A stretch of DNA of 64,000 bases from Rhodovulum strictum (GTDB lineage: Bacteria > Pseudomonadota > Alphaproteobacteria > Rhodobacterales > Rhodobacteraceae), in assembly GCF_009649175.1 (NCBI RefSeq), contig NZ_WJPO01000004.1, positions 1 through 64,000 of the forward strand, given 5' to 3'. Position numbers and translations under genes: made by a program. Below the pieces are notes generated by a model, which was not told where the DNA came from, did not search any database, and saw only the letters and a list, made by a program, of their open reading frames with translations. Numbering within the stretch: the first letter of the stretch is position 1; every line of letters begins with the position of its first letter. This document shows positions 27,019-35,251 of the stretch, one piece after another.

Positions 27019-27223
27019 GCCCAAAGCGATGCGCCGGGATGCTTGCCAAAGGATGAACAAGGACGCGCAAAGGACGATTTTCCCGCGGCCGATCCGCTTC
27101 CTGCGCGCCCCTGCCCGCCTTTTGTGCAGGCATTCGTCGCCCGGACGCGCCGCCGGGCGCCGGGTCTGCCGGATTGCCCCCCGGACCACAGATCCCCCTG
27201 CCCGCGCGGCTTGGGTCCACCAT

Positions 27224-27241
27224 GGTATACGAGCGCATACC
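27224..27241. promoter_or_regulatory. 18-base near-perfect palindrome upstream of icd
   Basis: GGTATACGAGCGCATACC reads as two 8-base arms (GGTATACG and CGCATACC, one mismatch) around AG. It lies 74 bases before the icd start, in the 297-base gap between icd and the divergent small membrane gene. It has the shape of an operator for a dimeric regulator. No promoter boxes stand out clearly around it. Confidence 0.35.
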
Positions 27242-27315
27242 GCTCTGGCCTGAGACGGTGAAATCGGTTATGACCCTGCTCAGGCGCGATTCCCGCAATC
27301 CAGAACGAGGGGCCC

Positions 27316-28530
27316 ATGACGAAGATCAAAGTCGACAACCCGGTCGTCGAACTCGACGGCGACGAGATGACCCGGATCATCTGGGACTTCATCAAGAAGA
27401 AGCTGATCCTGCCCTATCTCGATGTCGACCTGCTCTATTACGATCTCGGCATCGAGGAACGCGACCGGACCGACGACCAGATCACCATCGACGCCGCCGA
27501 GAAGATCAAGGAGGTCGGCGTCGGCGTGAAATGCGCCACGATCACCCCCGACGAGGCGCGCGTCGAGGAATTCGGCCTAAAGAAGATGTGGAAATCGCCC
27601 AACGGCACGATCCGCAACATCCTTGGCGGCGTCGTCTTCCGCGCCCCGATCATCTGCCGCAACGTGCCCCGCCTGGTGCCGGGCTGGACCCAGCCCATCG
27701 TGATCGGCCGCCACGCATTCGGCGACCAGTACCGCGCCACCGACATCAAGTTCCCCGGCCCCGGCACGCTGAGCCTGAAATTCGTCGGCGATGACGGCAC
27801 GGTGATCGAGGAGGAGGTGTTCAAGGCACCCTCCTCGGGCATCTACATGGGGATGTACAATCTCGACCAGTCGATCATCGACTTCGCGCGGGCCTCGATG
27901 AACTATGCGCTGTCGATGGGCTGGCCGCTCTACCTGTCGACCAAGAACACCATCCTGAAACAGTATGACGGCCAGTTCATGCTCCTGTTCCAGAAGGTGT
28001 TCGACGAGGAATTCGCCGACCTGTTCAAGGCCAAGGGCATCACCTACGAACACCGGCTGATCGATGACATGGTCGCCTGCGCGATGAAGTGGAACGGCGG
28101 CTTCGTCTGGGCCTGCAAGAACTATGACGGCGATGTGCAGTCCGACACCGTGGCTCAGGGCTTCGGCAGCCTCGGGCTGATGACCAGCGCGCTGATGACG
28201 CCCGATGGCAGGATCGTCGAGGCCGAGGCCGCGCATGGCACCGTCACCCGCCACTACCGCCAGCACCAGCGCGGCGAGGAAACCTCGACCAACTCGGTCG
28301 CCTCGATCTATGCCTGGACCGGCGGGCTCAAGCATCGCGCCAAGCTGGACGGCAACGAACCGCTTGCCCATTTCGCCGAGACGCTGGAACGCGTCGTGGT
28401 CGAAACCGTCGAAGCGGGCTTCATGACCAAGGATCTGGCGCTTCTGGTCGGGCCGGACCAGAAATGGCTGACCACCATGGGTTTCCTGGAAAAGGTCGAC
28501 GAGAACCTGAACAGGGCGCTGGCGGGCTGA
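27316..28530 (+). CDS. icd: NADP-dependent isocitrate dehydrogenase
   Basis: A 404-residue cytoplasmic TCA-cycle enzyme converting isocitrate to 2-oxoglutarate with NADPH formation. It is of the eukaryote-like dimeric type ([20 protein letters not shown] at the N-terminus, [72 protein letters not shown]), not the E. coli type. Length matches the family. A GAGGGGCCC sequence precedes the ATG. It is monocistronic, ending in a strong terminator. Confidence 0.96.
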   Translation: MTKIKVDNPVVELDGDEMTRIIWDFIKKKLILPYLDVDLLYYDLGIEERDRTDDQITIDAAEKIKEVGVGVKCATITPDEARVEEFGLKKMWKSPNGTIRNILGGVVFRAPIICRNVPRLVPGWTQPIVIGRHAFGDQYRATDIKFPGPGTLSLKFVGDDGTVIEEEVFKAPSSGIYMGMYNLDQSIIDFARASMNYALSMGWPLYLSTKNTILKQYDGQFMLLFQKVFDEEFADLFKAKGITYEHRLIDDMVACAMKWNGGFVWACKNYDGDVQSDTVAQGFGSLGLMTSALMTPDGRIVEAEAAHGTVTRHYRQHQRGEETSTNSVASIYAWTGGLKHRAKLDGNEPLAHFAETLERVVVETVEAGFMTKDLALLVGPDQKWLTTMGFLEKVDENLNRALAG

Positions 28531-28551
28531 GCCTGCCCAGGACCACGACAG

Positions 28552-28578
28552 AAAGGGCCCCCGCCGCGGGGCCCTTTT
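28552..28578 (+). terminator. Rho-independent terminator of icd
   Basis: A 10-base perfect stem AAAGGGCCCC / GGGGCCCTTT with a six-base loop (CGCCGC) followed by T, about 20 bases after the icd stop. The A/T flanks of the stem make it usable in both directions. Confidence 0.85.
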
Positions 28579-28665
28579 CATGCGCGGGCCCGCGTCGCGG
28601 TCAACCCATCGTTAGACATGTTCGCGCAGGATCGGCGCAACCGCTCTGCCCAGGGATTGCGCCCG

Positions 28666-29841
28666 ATGCCGATGATCCAGATCTACGACTGGTCGCAGGT
28701 TGCGGTACCCGCATCGCTGTCCGGCCAGCACCTGCTCTACGCCACCCATGCCAACGTGCCCGGCACCCCTCACTACAACCCCTTCGCGCCAGGCTGGACC
28801 GGAAAGACCTATAGCTATACGGGCGGCAGTCCGACCAAGGTCTTCATCGACGATGACGACGCGTATTTCGAGGATGGCTATGTCGAGACCGGCGCGCCCG
28901 CAACGCTGAGGCATGACGTCACCCTCAACGGCAAGACCTTTGCCGCCGGATCGATCATCGAGAACGAGTTCGCACTGACCGACGCAGGCGGCGTCCGGGT
29001 CTGGGTGGTGCGGATCAATGGCGAGAATGTGGGCTTCGCTCCGCAGGCCGCCTATCCCGTCATCCCGGCCGGCTCGACCTTCACCCCCACCAAGGGCAGC
29101 GACGGGCTCGCGGCCGACAGCAGCGACGGACAGGCAAGCGCGGTGCTTTATTCCGGCGTTGTCTGCTTTGACGAGGCGGTGCAGATCGCCACGCCCGGCG
29201 GCCCCCGGCTCGCAGGCGCATTGCGGCCGGGTGACATGGTGCTGACGGCCGATCACGGCGCCCGCCCGGTGCTCTGGGCCGGGCGCACCGACAGGGTGCT
29301 GAGCGGGCCGGACGATCCCGCCCGCCCGATCCGGATTGCCGCCGGTGCGCTGGGCGGCGGCCTGCCCGCGCGCAATCTGGTGCTTTCGCCGCAACATCGC
29401 GTGCTGCTGGCCGGGCCAGAGGTGGCGCGCCGCTGCGGCATGCCCGAAATCCTCGTTCCCGCCCGGGCGCTTCTGGCGCTCGAAGGGGTGCGGGTGATGC
29501 GCGGCAAGCGGGCGATCGGCTATGTCCACCTGCTGCTCGCGCGCCACGAGATCCTGACCGCCGAGGGTTTGGCCGTCGAAAGCTTCTATCCCGGCCGGAT
29601 GGCGCTGCGCCTGCTGCCGCCCGCCCAGCGCGCCGCGCTGGCCCGCCACCTGCCCGCGGATGGCTATGGCCCCTTCGCCCGCCCTGTCCTGACCTGCCGC
29701 AGGGGGCAGGCGCTGGCGCGCAGCCTCTGGCCCCGCTCGGGGGCGAAGGCCCCTGTCGACATGCCACTGGACAAGGCGCAAGCCACGCGCCATCCCGCAT
29801 CCCATGACGGATCGGACCGCGCCACGCCACAGCCTGCTTGA
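28666..29841 (+). CDS. Hint (Hedgehog/intein-type) domain protein
   Basis: About 391 residues. The N-terminal half (MPMIQIYDWSQVAVPASLSG to about residue 165) is a secreted-type, Gly/Thr/Asp-rich beta region of unknown function. The C-terminal half is a Hint domain: GVVCFDEAVQIATPGGPRLA gives the nucleophilic Cys, LRPGDMVLTADHGARPVLWA follows, and LVLSPQHRVLLAG holds the block-B-like histidine. Such proteins are frequent in Rhodobacterales and are thought to self-cleave, but the usual terminal His-Asn is not obvious. Starts at 28666 or 28672 are both possible; an in-frame ATG at 28618 is less likely. It overlaps the YitT-like gene by 38 bases. Confidence 0.78.
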   Translation: MPMIQIYDWSQVAVPASLSGQHLLYATHANVPGTPHYNPFAPGWTGKTYSYTGGSPTKVFIDDDDAYFEDGYVETGAPATLRHDVTLNGKTFAAGSIIENEFALTDAGGVRVWVVRINGENVGFAPQAAYPVIPAGSTFTPTKGSDGLAADSSDGQASAVLYSGVVCFDEAVQIATPGGPRLAGALRPGDMVLTADHGARPVLWAGRTDRVLSGPDDPARPIRIAAGALGGGLPARNLVLSPQHRVLLAGPEVARRCGMPEILVPARALLALEGVRVMRGKRAIGYVHLLLARHEILTAEGLAVESFYPGRMALRLLPPAQRAALARHLPADGYGPFARPVLTCRRGQALARSLWPRSGAKAPVDMPLDKAQATRHPASHDGSDRATPQPA

Positions 29842-30412
29842 CGATGCCCAGGGGCTGGTCGTCGGCACGCTGCTTGTCGCGCTGTCGGTGCAGCTGCTTC
29901 AGGGCGCGGGGCTCGTCACCGGCCAGATCGCCGGGCTCTCGCTCGTTGCCGCCTATGCCTCTGGCTGGCCCTTCGGCGCGGTCTTCTTCGCGCTGAACCT
30001 GCCCTTCTACATCCTGGCGCTGCGCCGGATGGGCCGCGCCTTTGCGCTCAAGAGTTTTGCCGCGGTGGCGCTGCTGTCGGTCTTCACCGAAACGATGCCC
30101 TCTCTCCTGCGCGTCGAGACCGCCCACCCGGCCCTCGCCGCGCTTCTCGCAGGCATCACCGCGGGCGCGGGGCTGCTGGCGCTCTTTCGTCATGGCGCGA
30201 GCCTCGGCGGTGTCGGCATCCTGGCGCTCTGGCTTCAGGACAGCCGCGGCATAAGGGCGGGCTGGGTGCAGCTTGGCTTCGATGCCGCGGTCTTCGCGCT
30301 GGCCTTCGCGGTGATCGCACCGATGACGGTGCTCTGGTCGCTGATCGGCGCGGCGATCCTGAACCTCATCATCGCGACGAACCACCGCCGCGACCGCTAC
30401 ATCGCGCGTTGA
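29804..30412 (+). CDS. YitT-family membrane protein
   Basis: A 202-residue inner-membrane protein with about six helices. Typical parts are DDAQGLVVGTLLVALSVQLL, GLVTGQIAGLSLVAAYASGW, FGAVFFALNLPFYILALRRM and HGASLGGVGILALWLQDSRG, which define the YitT (DUF161) family, here the short form without the C-terminal DUF2179 domain. Its transport substrate is unknown. The start overlaps the end of the Hint gene, so both may share a transcript. Confidence 0.85.
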   Translation: MTDRTAPRHSLLDDAQGLVVGTLLVALSVQLLQGAGLVTGQIAGLSLVAAYASGWPFGAVFFALNLPFYILALRRMGRAFALKSFAAVALLSVFTETMPSLLRVETAHPALAALLAGITAGAGLLALFRHGASLGGVGILALWLQDSRGIRAGWVQLGFDAAVFALAFAVIAPMTVLWSLIGAAILNLIIATNHRRDRYIAR

Positions 30413-30418
30413 GCCTGT

Positions 30419-30478
30419 CCTTCTTCTGGCCTCAAATATCCCGGGGGGAGTCCGCAAGGACGGGGGGCAGCGCCCCCC
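30419..30478 (-). repeat. Dispersed intergenic element, copy 2
   Basis: On the minus strand, directly after the stop of the M48 peptidase: hairpin GGGGGGCGCTGCCCCCC, hairpin GTCCTTGCGGAC, then CCCCCCGGGATATTTGAGG and CCAGAAGAAGG. It fills the gap between two convergent genes and is almost identical to copy 1. Confidence 0.75.
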
Positions 30479-31495
30479 TTACCCGCCTTGGCCCAGCAAG
30501 TCCCGCACGGCCCGCGCCCGGTCCGCCGAAAGCGGATGGGTCGACCGCCAGGCCGGACCCTGCGCGCCGGTGATGCGGTCAAGCTCCTCGAAGAACCGGA
30601 TCAGCGCCGCAGGATCAAAGCCCGCCCGCGCCGCGATCTCTATCCCCAGCGCATCGGCCTCGTGTTCATGGGCGCGCGAATAGGCCAGAGACAGCAACAG
30701 GTTACCCTCAAGCAGGACATTCTCCAGCACCGGCCCCACATCGCCCGCGATCAGCGCGACCAGCACATAGACCGACAGCGAGCGGTAGAGCTGGCGCAGG
30801 CCGTGCCGGGCGCTGACATGGGCGATCTCGTGGCCGAGCACGGCGGCGATCACGTCCGGATCGGGGAAGGTCTGGGCGAACTGGTCGGTCAGCACCACCG
30901 TTCCGCCCGGCAGCGCAAAGGCGTTTGGTCCGATCATCGGCATGTCGCGCAGCATCAGCCGATAGGGACCATGGGGCGGGGGCGGCGCGGCCGAGGCGAG
31001 CGCGGCAATCTCGGCCTGCTGCACCTCCGGCAGCGCGGTTTCCTTGGCCAGAACCCGGTCGATGGCGGCCAGATTGCCCCGGTCGATCGCTGCAACAAGC
31101 GTCGGCGGCGTCAGCGCGATGGCAGCCGCCACCAGCAGGTCGAGCCCGTAGCGCCAGATCAGCCAGACCCCGATCAGGCAGCCCGCCACCACCGCGGCAA
31201 GCCGCGGATGCCACGTCTCGGCCCGCCTGAGCCAGTCGCCGCGCGCAGGGCCAAGGGCGGCCTCCAGCGCGTCATGGTCCCGTGTCTCGAACACCCAGCC
31301 GCCTTGCAGCACCGCCCGCGACGGCCCGCCCGCGATCCGTGCCGCGTGCCGCGCCGGACCTTCGGCCAGTACCGTGCCGGTCTCGTCGATCAGCCGGGCA
31401 AGCCCGCCCTCGACGACCAGGCGCGCGCGGTAGCGGCGCGAGGTCTCGGGGCCATAGCCCTCGCCCGGCAGGCCGTCAGACGGGAAGCCCGACAT
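30479..31495 (-). CDS. M48-family zinc metallopeptidase
   Basis: A 338-residue membrane-anchored protease. A short cytoplasmic N-terminal domain (DUF3592/SH3-like, up to about residue 90) is followed by helices (LAAVVAGCLIGVWLIWRYGL and DLLVAAAIALTPPTLVAAID), then the peptidase: FALPGGTVVLTDQFAQTFPD, the zinc motif HEIAHVSARHG and the third ligand region SRAHEHEADALGIEIAARAG. Such enzymes clear misfolded envelope proteins. The start lies inside the end of the upstream YjgN gene (20 bases overlap), indicating one transcript. Confidence 0.88.
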   Translation of the reverse strand: MSGFPSDGLPGEGYGPETSRRYRARLVVEGGLARLIDETGTVLAEGPARHAARIAGGPSRAVLQGGWVFETRDHDALEAALGPARGDWLRRAETWHPRLAAVVAGCLIGVWLIWRYGLDLLVAAAIALTPPTLVAAIDRGNLAAIDRVLAKETALPEVQQAEIAALASAAPPPPHGPYRLMLRDMPMIGPNAFALPGGTVVLTDQFAQTFPDPDVIAAVLGHEIAHVSARHGLRQLYRSLSVYVLVALIAGDVGPVLENVLLEGNLLLSLAYSRAHEHEADALGIEIAARAGFDPAALIRFFEELDRITGAQGPAWRSTHPLSADRARAVRDLLGQGG

Positions 31496-32525
31496 CTATC
31501 CCCTCGAGATCGGTATAGGCCTGCCCCAGCGCGCCGACCCTGGCAGCCTCGGCGGCGGTAAAGCCGTCAAGATCGCCGTTCACGATGACATGGCTGTGCG
31601 CGGCCTGATAGGCGGCCATGCGGATGCGCGCCCAGGGCAGCAGCAGCCCCAGCGAGACGACCACCGCCAGCGCGTTCGAAATCCCGATCCAGACCAGCCG
31701 CAGCGGCGCGATGTCCGAGACGAAGGCATGACCGCCCTCCAGCACCGTTCCGGCAAAGACCGCGTTGCGGATAAATGCCTGATAGATGAAGCCCGCCGGC
31801 AGGACCGCGACCACCAGAACCGCCAGCGGCACAAGCGACAGCAGAACCTGACGCGGGTCGGGCCCTGCCCCCCTGAGCGCGGCGGGATCAATCGGCCCGA
31901 TCAGCGCCACCAGAAGCGCGACCGCGACAAGCCCCACCCCCACGGCCCAGAGCCCCGCCAGCAGGAACGCCCGGTAGAACGGGCCGATCCCGCTTTCGAA
32001 GCGAAAGCGCGCGGTGCCGAAGCGGTGGCCGTTCACCACATGCGACCGCACCGCGCGGGCAACGAAGGGAAAGGCCAGATACAGCGTGAAGATCGCAAGG
32101 AAGGGATAGAGCAGATAGACCCGGAACGCCCGCCAATAGCTGCCCTCGAACCCGAAGCGTAGCCCCGAAAAGCTGGTCATCCGCGCGTTGAAGGCCAGGC
32201 TGCGGTTCAGAAGCCAGGGCACCAGAAAGATCAGCCCGACCGGCAGCAGCACCGCCATGACCGGGATCGCCGAGAGCAGCGAGAACGCGGCAAGCGCCAC
32301 GACCACGATGATCCGCCCGATCAGGATTTGCAGCCCCGTCGCGTGATAGTCGAAGGACCGCCCGTCGATCGACAGGTTCTGCTTGAAATAGCGCTGGGTG
32401 CGCACCTTGGCCCAGGCCGAATAGATGCCGATGGTCAGGATCGTCAGCAACAGGTTCACGATCCAGATGCCGAAATAGGCGCCGGTCTGCCCGGTAAAGA
32501 CCACCCTGTGCGTCGTCAGGCTCAT
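31476..32525 (-). CDS. YjgN (DUF898) family membrane protein
   Basis: A 349-residue membrane protein with about eight helices. The start MSLTTHRVVFTGQTGAYFGI at 32525 is preceded by AGGAGG and matches YjgN family N-termini; the signature is ILTIGIYSAWAKVRTQRYFK and later FRFESGIGPFYRAFLLAGLW. Function unknown. In Rhodobacterales a DUF898 gene followed by an M48 peptidase is a recurrent pair, as I recall, and the overlap here supports a shared role at the membrane. Confidence 0.85.
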   Translation of the reverse strand: MSLTTHRVVFTGQTGAYFGIWIVNLLLTILTIGIYSAWAKVRTQRYFKQNLSIDGRSFDYHATGLQILIGRIIVVVALAAFSLLSAIPVMAVLLPVGLIFLVPWLLNRSLAFNARMTSFSGLRFGFEGSYWRAFRVYLLYPFLAIFTLYLAFPFVARAVRSHVVNGHRFGTARFRFESGIGPFYRAFLLAGLWAVGVGLVAVALLVALIGPIDPAALRGAGPDPRQVLLSLVPLAVLVVAVLPAGFIYQAFIRNAVFAGTVLEGGHAFVSDIAPLRLVWIGISNALAVVVSLGLLLPWARIRMAAYQAAHSHVIVNGDLDGFTAAEAARVGALGQAYTDLEGIDVGLPV

Positions 32526-32622
32526 CCGGCCCTCCTGTGGTTTCCGCTTTTGCTTGCCCAACCCGGGCCGCCGCGCGACTGTCTTGCCCGATCATGTAAT
32601 TTTCAGGACCGGAAGGCGACCA

Positions 32623-32958
32623 GTGCCGAAATCCTATCTTTTCCTTCTCGTGGCCATCCTGACCGAGACGCTCGCGACCTCGGCCTTGCAGGCCAGCCAG
32701 CAATTCACCCGGCTTCTGCCCTCGGTCATCGTCGTGCTGGGCTATGCGCTGTCCTTCTACCTGCTCTCGCACGCGCTCAAGACAATTCCCGTCGGCATCG
32801 CCTATGCGGTCTGGTCGGGGCTGGGGATCGTGCTGATCGCGCTGATCGGCTGGCGGGTCTTCGGCCAGCGCATCGACCTGCCCGCGGTTCTGGGCATGGC
32901 GCTGATCCTTGCGGGCATCCTGGAGATCCACCTGTTCTCGAAAAGCGCGGCGCACTAG
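32623..32958 (+). CDS. Small multidrug resistance (EmrE/SMR) transporter
   Basis: A 111-residue protein with four helices. The first, YLFLLVAILTETLATSALQA, carries the essential proton/substrate Glu (AILTETLATSAL), and IPVGIAYAVWSGLGIVLIAL is the family signature in helix 3. SMR proteins export lipophilic cations as dimers. The start is GTG at 32623 with GGAAGG six bases upstream; an in-frame extension to 32554 is unrelated in composition. It lies 66 bases before typA. Confidence 0.92.
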   Translation: MPKSYLFLLVAILTETLATSALQASQQFTRLLPSVIVVLGYALSFYLLSHALKTIPVGIAYAVWSGLGIVLIALIGWRVFGQRIDLPAVLGMALILAGILEIHLFSKSAAH

Positions 32959-33024
32959 CATTGGTGCTGGCCTTTTGGGGCAAAAGCCACTATCCGCAGC
33001 GCAAATCCCCCAGAGGCCAGACCC

Positions 33025-34845
33025 ATGGACATTCGCAACATCGCGATCATCGCGCATGTGGACCACGGCAAGACGACGCTTGTGGACCAGCTCTTGAAGC
33101 AATCCGGTTCCTTCCGCGAGAATCAGGCGGTGGCCGAACGCGCGATGGATTCGAACGATATCGAACGCGAACGCGGCATCACCATTCTCGCCAAGGCGAC
33201 CTCGGTCGACTGGGACGGGCATCGGGTGAACATCGTCGACACCCCCGGCCACGCCGATTTCGGCGGCGAGGTCGAGCGGATCCTGTCGATGGTCGATGGC
33301 GTCGTGCTGCTGGTCGATGCCGCCGAAGGGCCGATGCCGCAGACCAAGTTCGTCACCTCCAAGGCGCTGGCGCTGGGGCTGCGTCCCATCGTGGTGCTGA
33401 ACAAGGTCGACAAGCCCGAGGCCGAGCCCGACCGCGCGCTGGACGAGGTGTTCGACCTGTTCGCGAATCTCGGCGCCAACGAGGAACAGCTTGATTTCCC
33501 GCATATGTATGCCTCGGGTCGGTCGGGCTGGGCCGATCACAGTCTGGACGGGCCGCGCAAGGATCTGCATGCGCTGTTCGACCTGATCCTCGACCATGTG
33601 CCCGCGCCGAAACAGCTTGCCCATGTGGACGAGCCGTTCCGCATGCTGGCCACCACGCTCTCGGCCGATCCCTTCATCGGCCGCATCCTGACCGGCCGGA
33701 TCGAATCGGGCCGGGTGCGTGCGGGCGACACGGTCAAGGCGCTGTCGCGCAGCGGCGAGGAACTGGAACGCTTCCGCGTCTCGAAGGTACTGGCCTTCCG
33801 CGGGCTGTCGCAGACCGCCATCGACATGGGCGAGGCGGGCGATATCGTGACGCTGGCGGGCATGTCTAAGGCTACCGTCGCCGACACGCTCTGCGCGACC
33901 GCCGTGACCGAACCCCTGCCCGCCCAGCCCATCGACCCGCCGACGATCTCCGTCACCTTTGGCATCAATGACAGCCCGCTCGCGGGGCGCGACGGCAAGA
34001 AGGTGCAATCGCGGGTGATTCGCGAACGGCTGATGAAAGAGGCCGAATCGAATGTCGCGATCAAGGTGACCGACACGCCGGGCGGCGAGGCCTTCGAGGT
34101 GGCAGGCCGCGGCGAATTGCAGATGGGCGTCCTGATCGAGAACATGCGCCGCGAGGGGTTCGAGCTGTCGATCTCACGCCCGCAGGTGCTGACCCGCGAG
34201 GAGAACGGCCAGCGGCTGGAGCCGGTCGAGGAGGTCACGGTCGATGTGGACGAAGACTATTCCGGCGTCGTGATCGAGAAGCTGACCGGCCCCCGCCGCG
34301 GCGAAATGGTCGAGATGCGCCCCGCGGGCGTCGGCAAGACGCGGATCGTGGCGCATGTGCCCTCGCGCGGGCTGATCGGCTATCACGGCGAGTTCCTGAC
34401 CGACACCCGCGGCACCGGCGTCCTGAACCGGGTGTTCCACGCCTGGGCGCCCTGGAAGGGAACAATCCCGGGGCGGCGTGCGGGCGTTCTGATCTCGATG
34501 GAGGCGGGCACGGCGGTGGCCTATGCGCTGTTCAACCTCGAGGAACGCGGGCGGCTGTTCATCGGGGCGCAGGAGCCGGTCTATCAGGGCATGATCATCG
34601 GCGAGCACTCGCGCGACAACGACCTGGAAGTGAACCCGCTCAAGGGCAAGAAGCTGACCAATATCCGCGCCGCGGGCAAGGATGACGCGGTGATCCTGAC
34701 GCCGCCCGTGCGGATGAGCCTGGAAGAAGCCATCGCCTATATCGACGATGACGAGCTGGTGGAGGTGACCCCCGGCGCGATCCGTCTGCGCAAGCGCTTC
34801 CTCGATCCGCACGAGCGCAAGCGCCAGTCCCGCGCGGCGGGCTGA
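33025..34845 (+). CDS. typA: Ribosome-associated GTPase TypA/BipA
   Basis: A 606-residue translational GTPase. G1 is [10 protein letters not shown] (residues 10-19), the switch regions include [12 protein letters not shown]3 is [11 protein letters not shown] and G4 [13 protein letters not shown]. The C-terminal part has EF-G domains and the BipA-specific end ([16 protein letters not shown]). TypA acts on ribosome assembly under stress or cold. The length is as expected. A repeat element with GC-rich hairpins starts two bases after its stop. Confidence 0.96.
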   Translation: MDIRNIAIIAHVDHGKTTLVDQLLKQSGSFRENQAVAERAMDSNDIERERGITILAKATSVDWDGHRVNIVDTPGHADFGGEVERILSMVDGVVLLVDAAEGPMPQTKFVTSKALALGLRPIVVLNKVDKPEAEPDRALDEVFDLFANLGANEEQLDFPHMYASGRSGWADHSLDGPRKDLHALFDLILDHVPAPKQLAHVDEPFRMLATTLSADPFIGRILTGRIESGRVRAGDTVKALSRSGEELERFRVSKVLAFRGLSQTAIDMGEAGDIVTLAGMSKATVADTLCATAVTEPLPAQPIDPPTISVTFGINDSPLAGRDGKKVQSRVIRERLMKEAESNVAIKVTDTPGGEAFEVAGRGELQMGVLIENMRREGFELSISRPQVLTREENGQRLEPVEEVTVDVDEDYSGVVIEKLTGPRRGEMVEMRPAGVGKTRIVAHVPSRGLIGYHGEFLTDTRGTGVLNRVFHAWAPWKGTIPGRRAGVLISMEAGTAVAYALFNLEERGRLFIGAQEPVYQGMIIGEHSRDNDLEVNPLKGKKLTNIRAAGKDDAVILTPPVRMSLEEAIAYIDDDELVEVTPGAIRLRKRFLDPHERKRQSRAAG

Positions 34846-34846
34846 G

Positions 34847-34905
34847 GGCCGGCCCCTTGCGGGGCCGGGCGCCTGCGGCGCGTGGGTATTTGGACCAAGA
34901 AGAAG
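34847..34905 (+). repeat. Dispersed intergenic element, copy 3
   Basis: Directly after the typA stop: hairpin GGCCCCTTGCGGGGCC, hairpin GGCGCCTGCGGCGC, then GGGTATTTGG and ACCAAGAAGAAG. It lies between convergent genes, in the orientation of typA. Confidence 0.75.
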
Positions 34906-34960
34906 ACCAAGCGCCGCGCCCCGTCCCCGGGATGCGGCGTTTCCCTTTCCGGCGCGCGCG

Positions 34961-35248
34961 TCAATCGGTGGTTTCGACCACCATCAATTCCCGCTCCGAG
35001 GCGCCGCGGGCATGGTCCAGCGCGGCCTGGTATTCGGGGCTGTTGTAGCAGGCGACCGCCGCCTCGAGGCTGGGGAAGCGCGCCACGACATTGCGCGGGC
35101 GTTCGCGGCCTTCGAGCTGCACGAACCGACCGCCCCGCGCGATGAAGGTGCCGCCATGGGCGGCGATGGCGGGTCCGGCCAGTTCGGCATAGCGGCCATA
35201 GGCCACCGGGTCGGTGACGGTGACATGGGCGATCCAGAGCGCACCCAT
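34961..35248 (-). CDS. DUF1330 protein
   Basis: A 95-residue ferredoxin-like alpha/beta-barrel protein: MGALWIAHVTVTDPVAYGRY, LAGPAIAAHGGTFIARGG, PRNVVARFPSLEAAVACYNS and PEYQAALDHARGASERELMV are the full DUF1330 pattern. The family is related to dimeric mono-oxygenase-like ABM proteins; no activity is established. It starts three bases after the alaS stop, so it is co-transcribed with alaS, an arrangement that looks fortuitous functionally. Confidence 0.85.
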   Translation of the reverse strand: MGALWIAHVTVTDPVAYGRYAELAGPAIAAHGGTFIARGGRFVQLEGRERPRNVVARFPSLEAAVACYNSPEYQAALDHARGASERELMVVETTD

Positions 35249-35251
35249 CGC

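Noticed and set aside
31888-34008. 706-codon minus-strand frame
   Set aside because: Antisense to typA and the SMR gene, then an off-frame reading of the YjgN gene.
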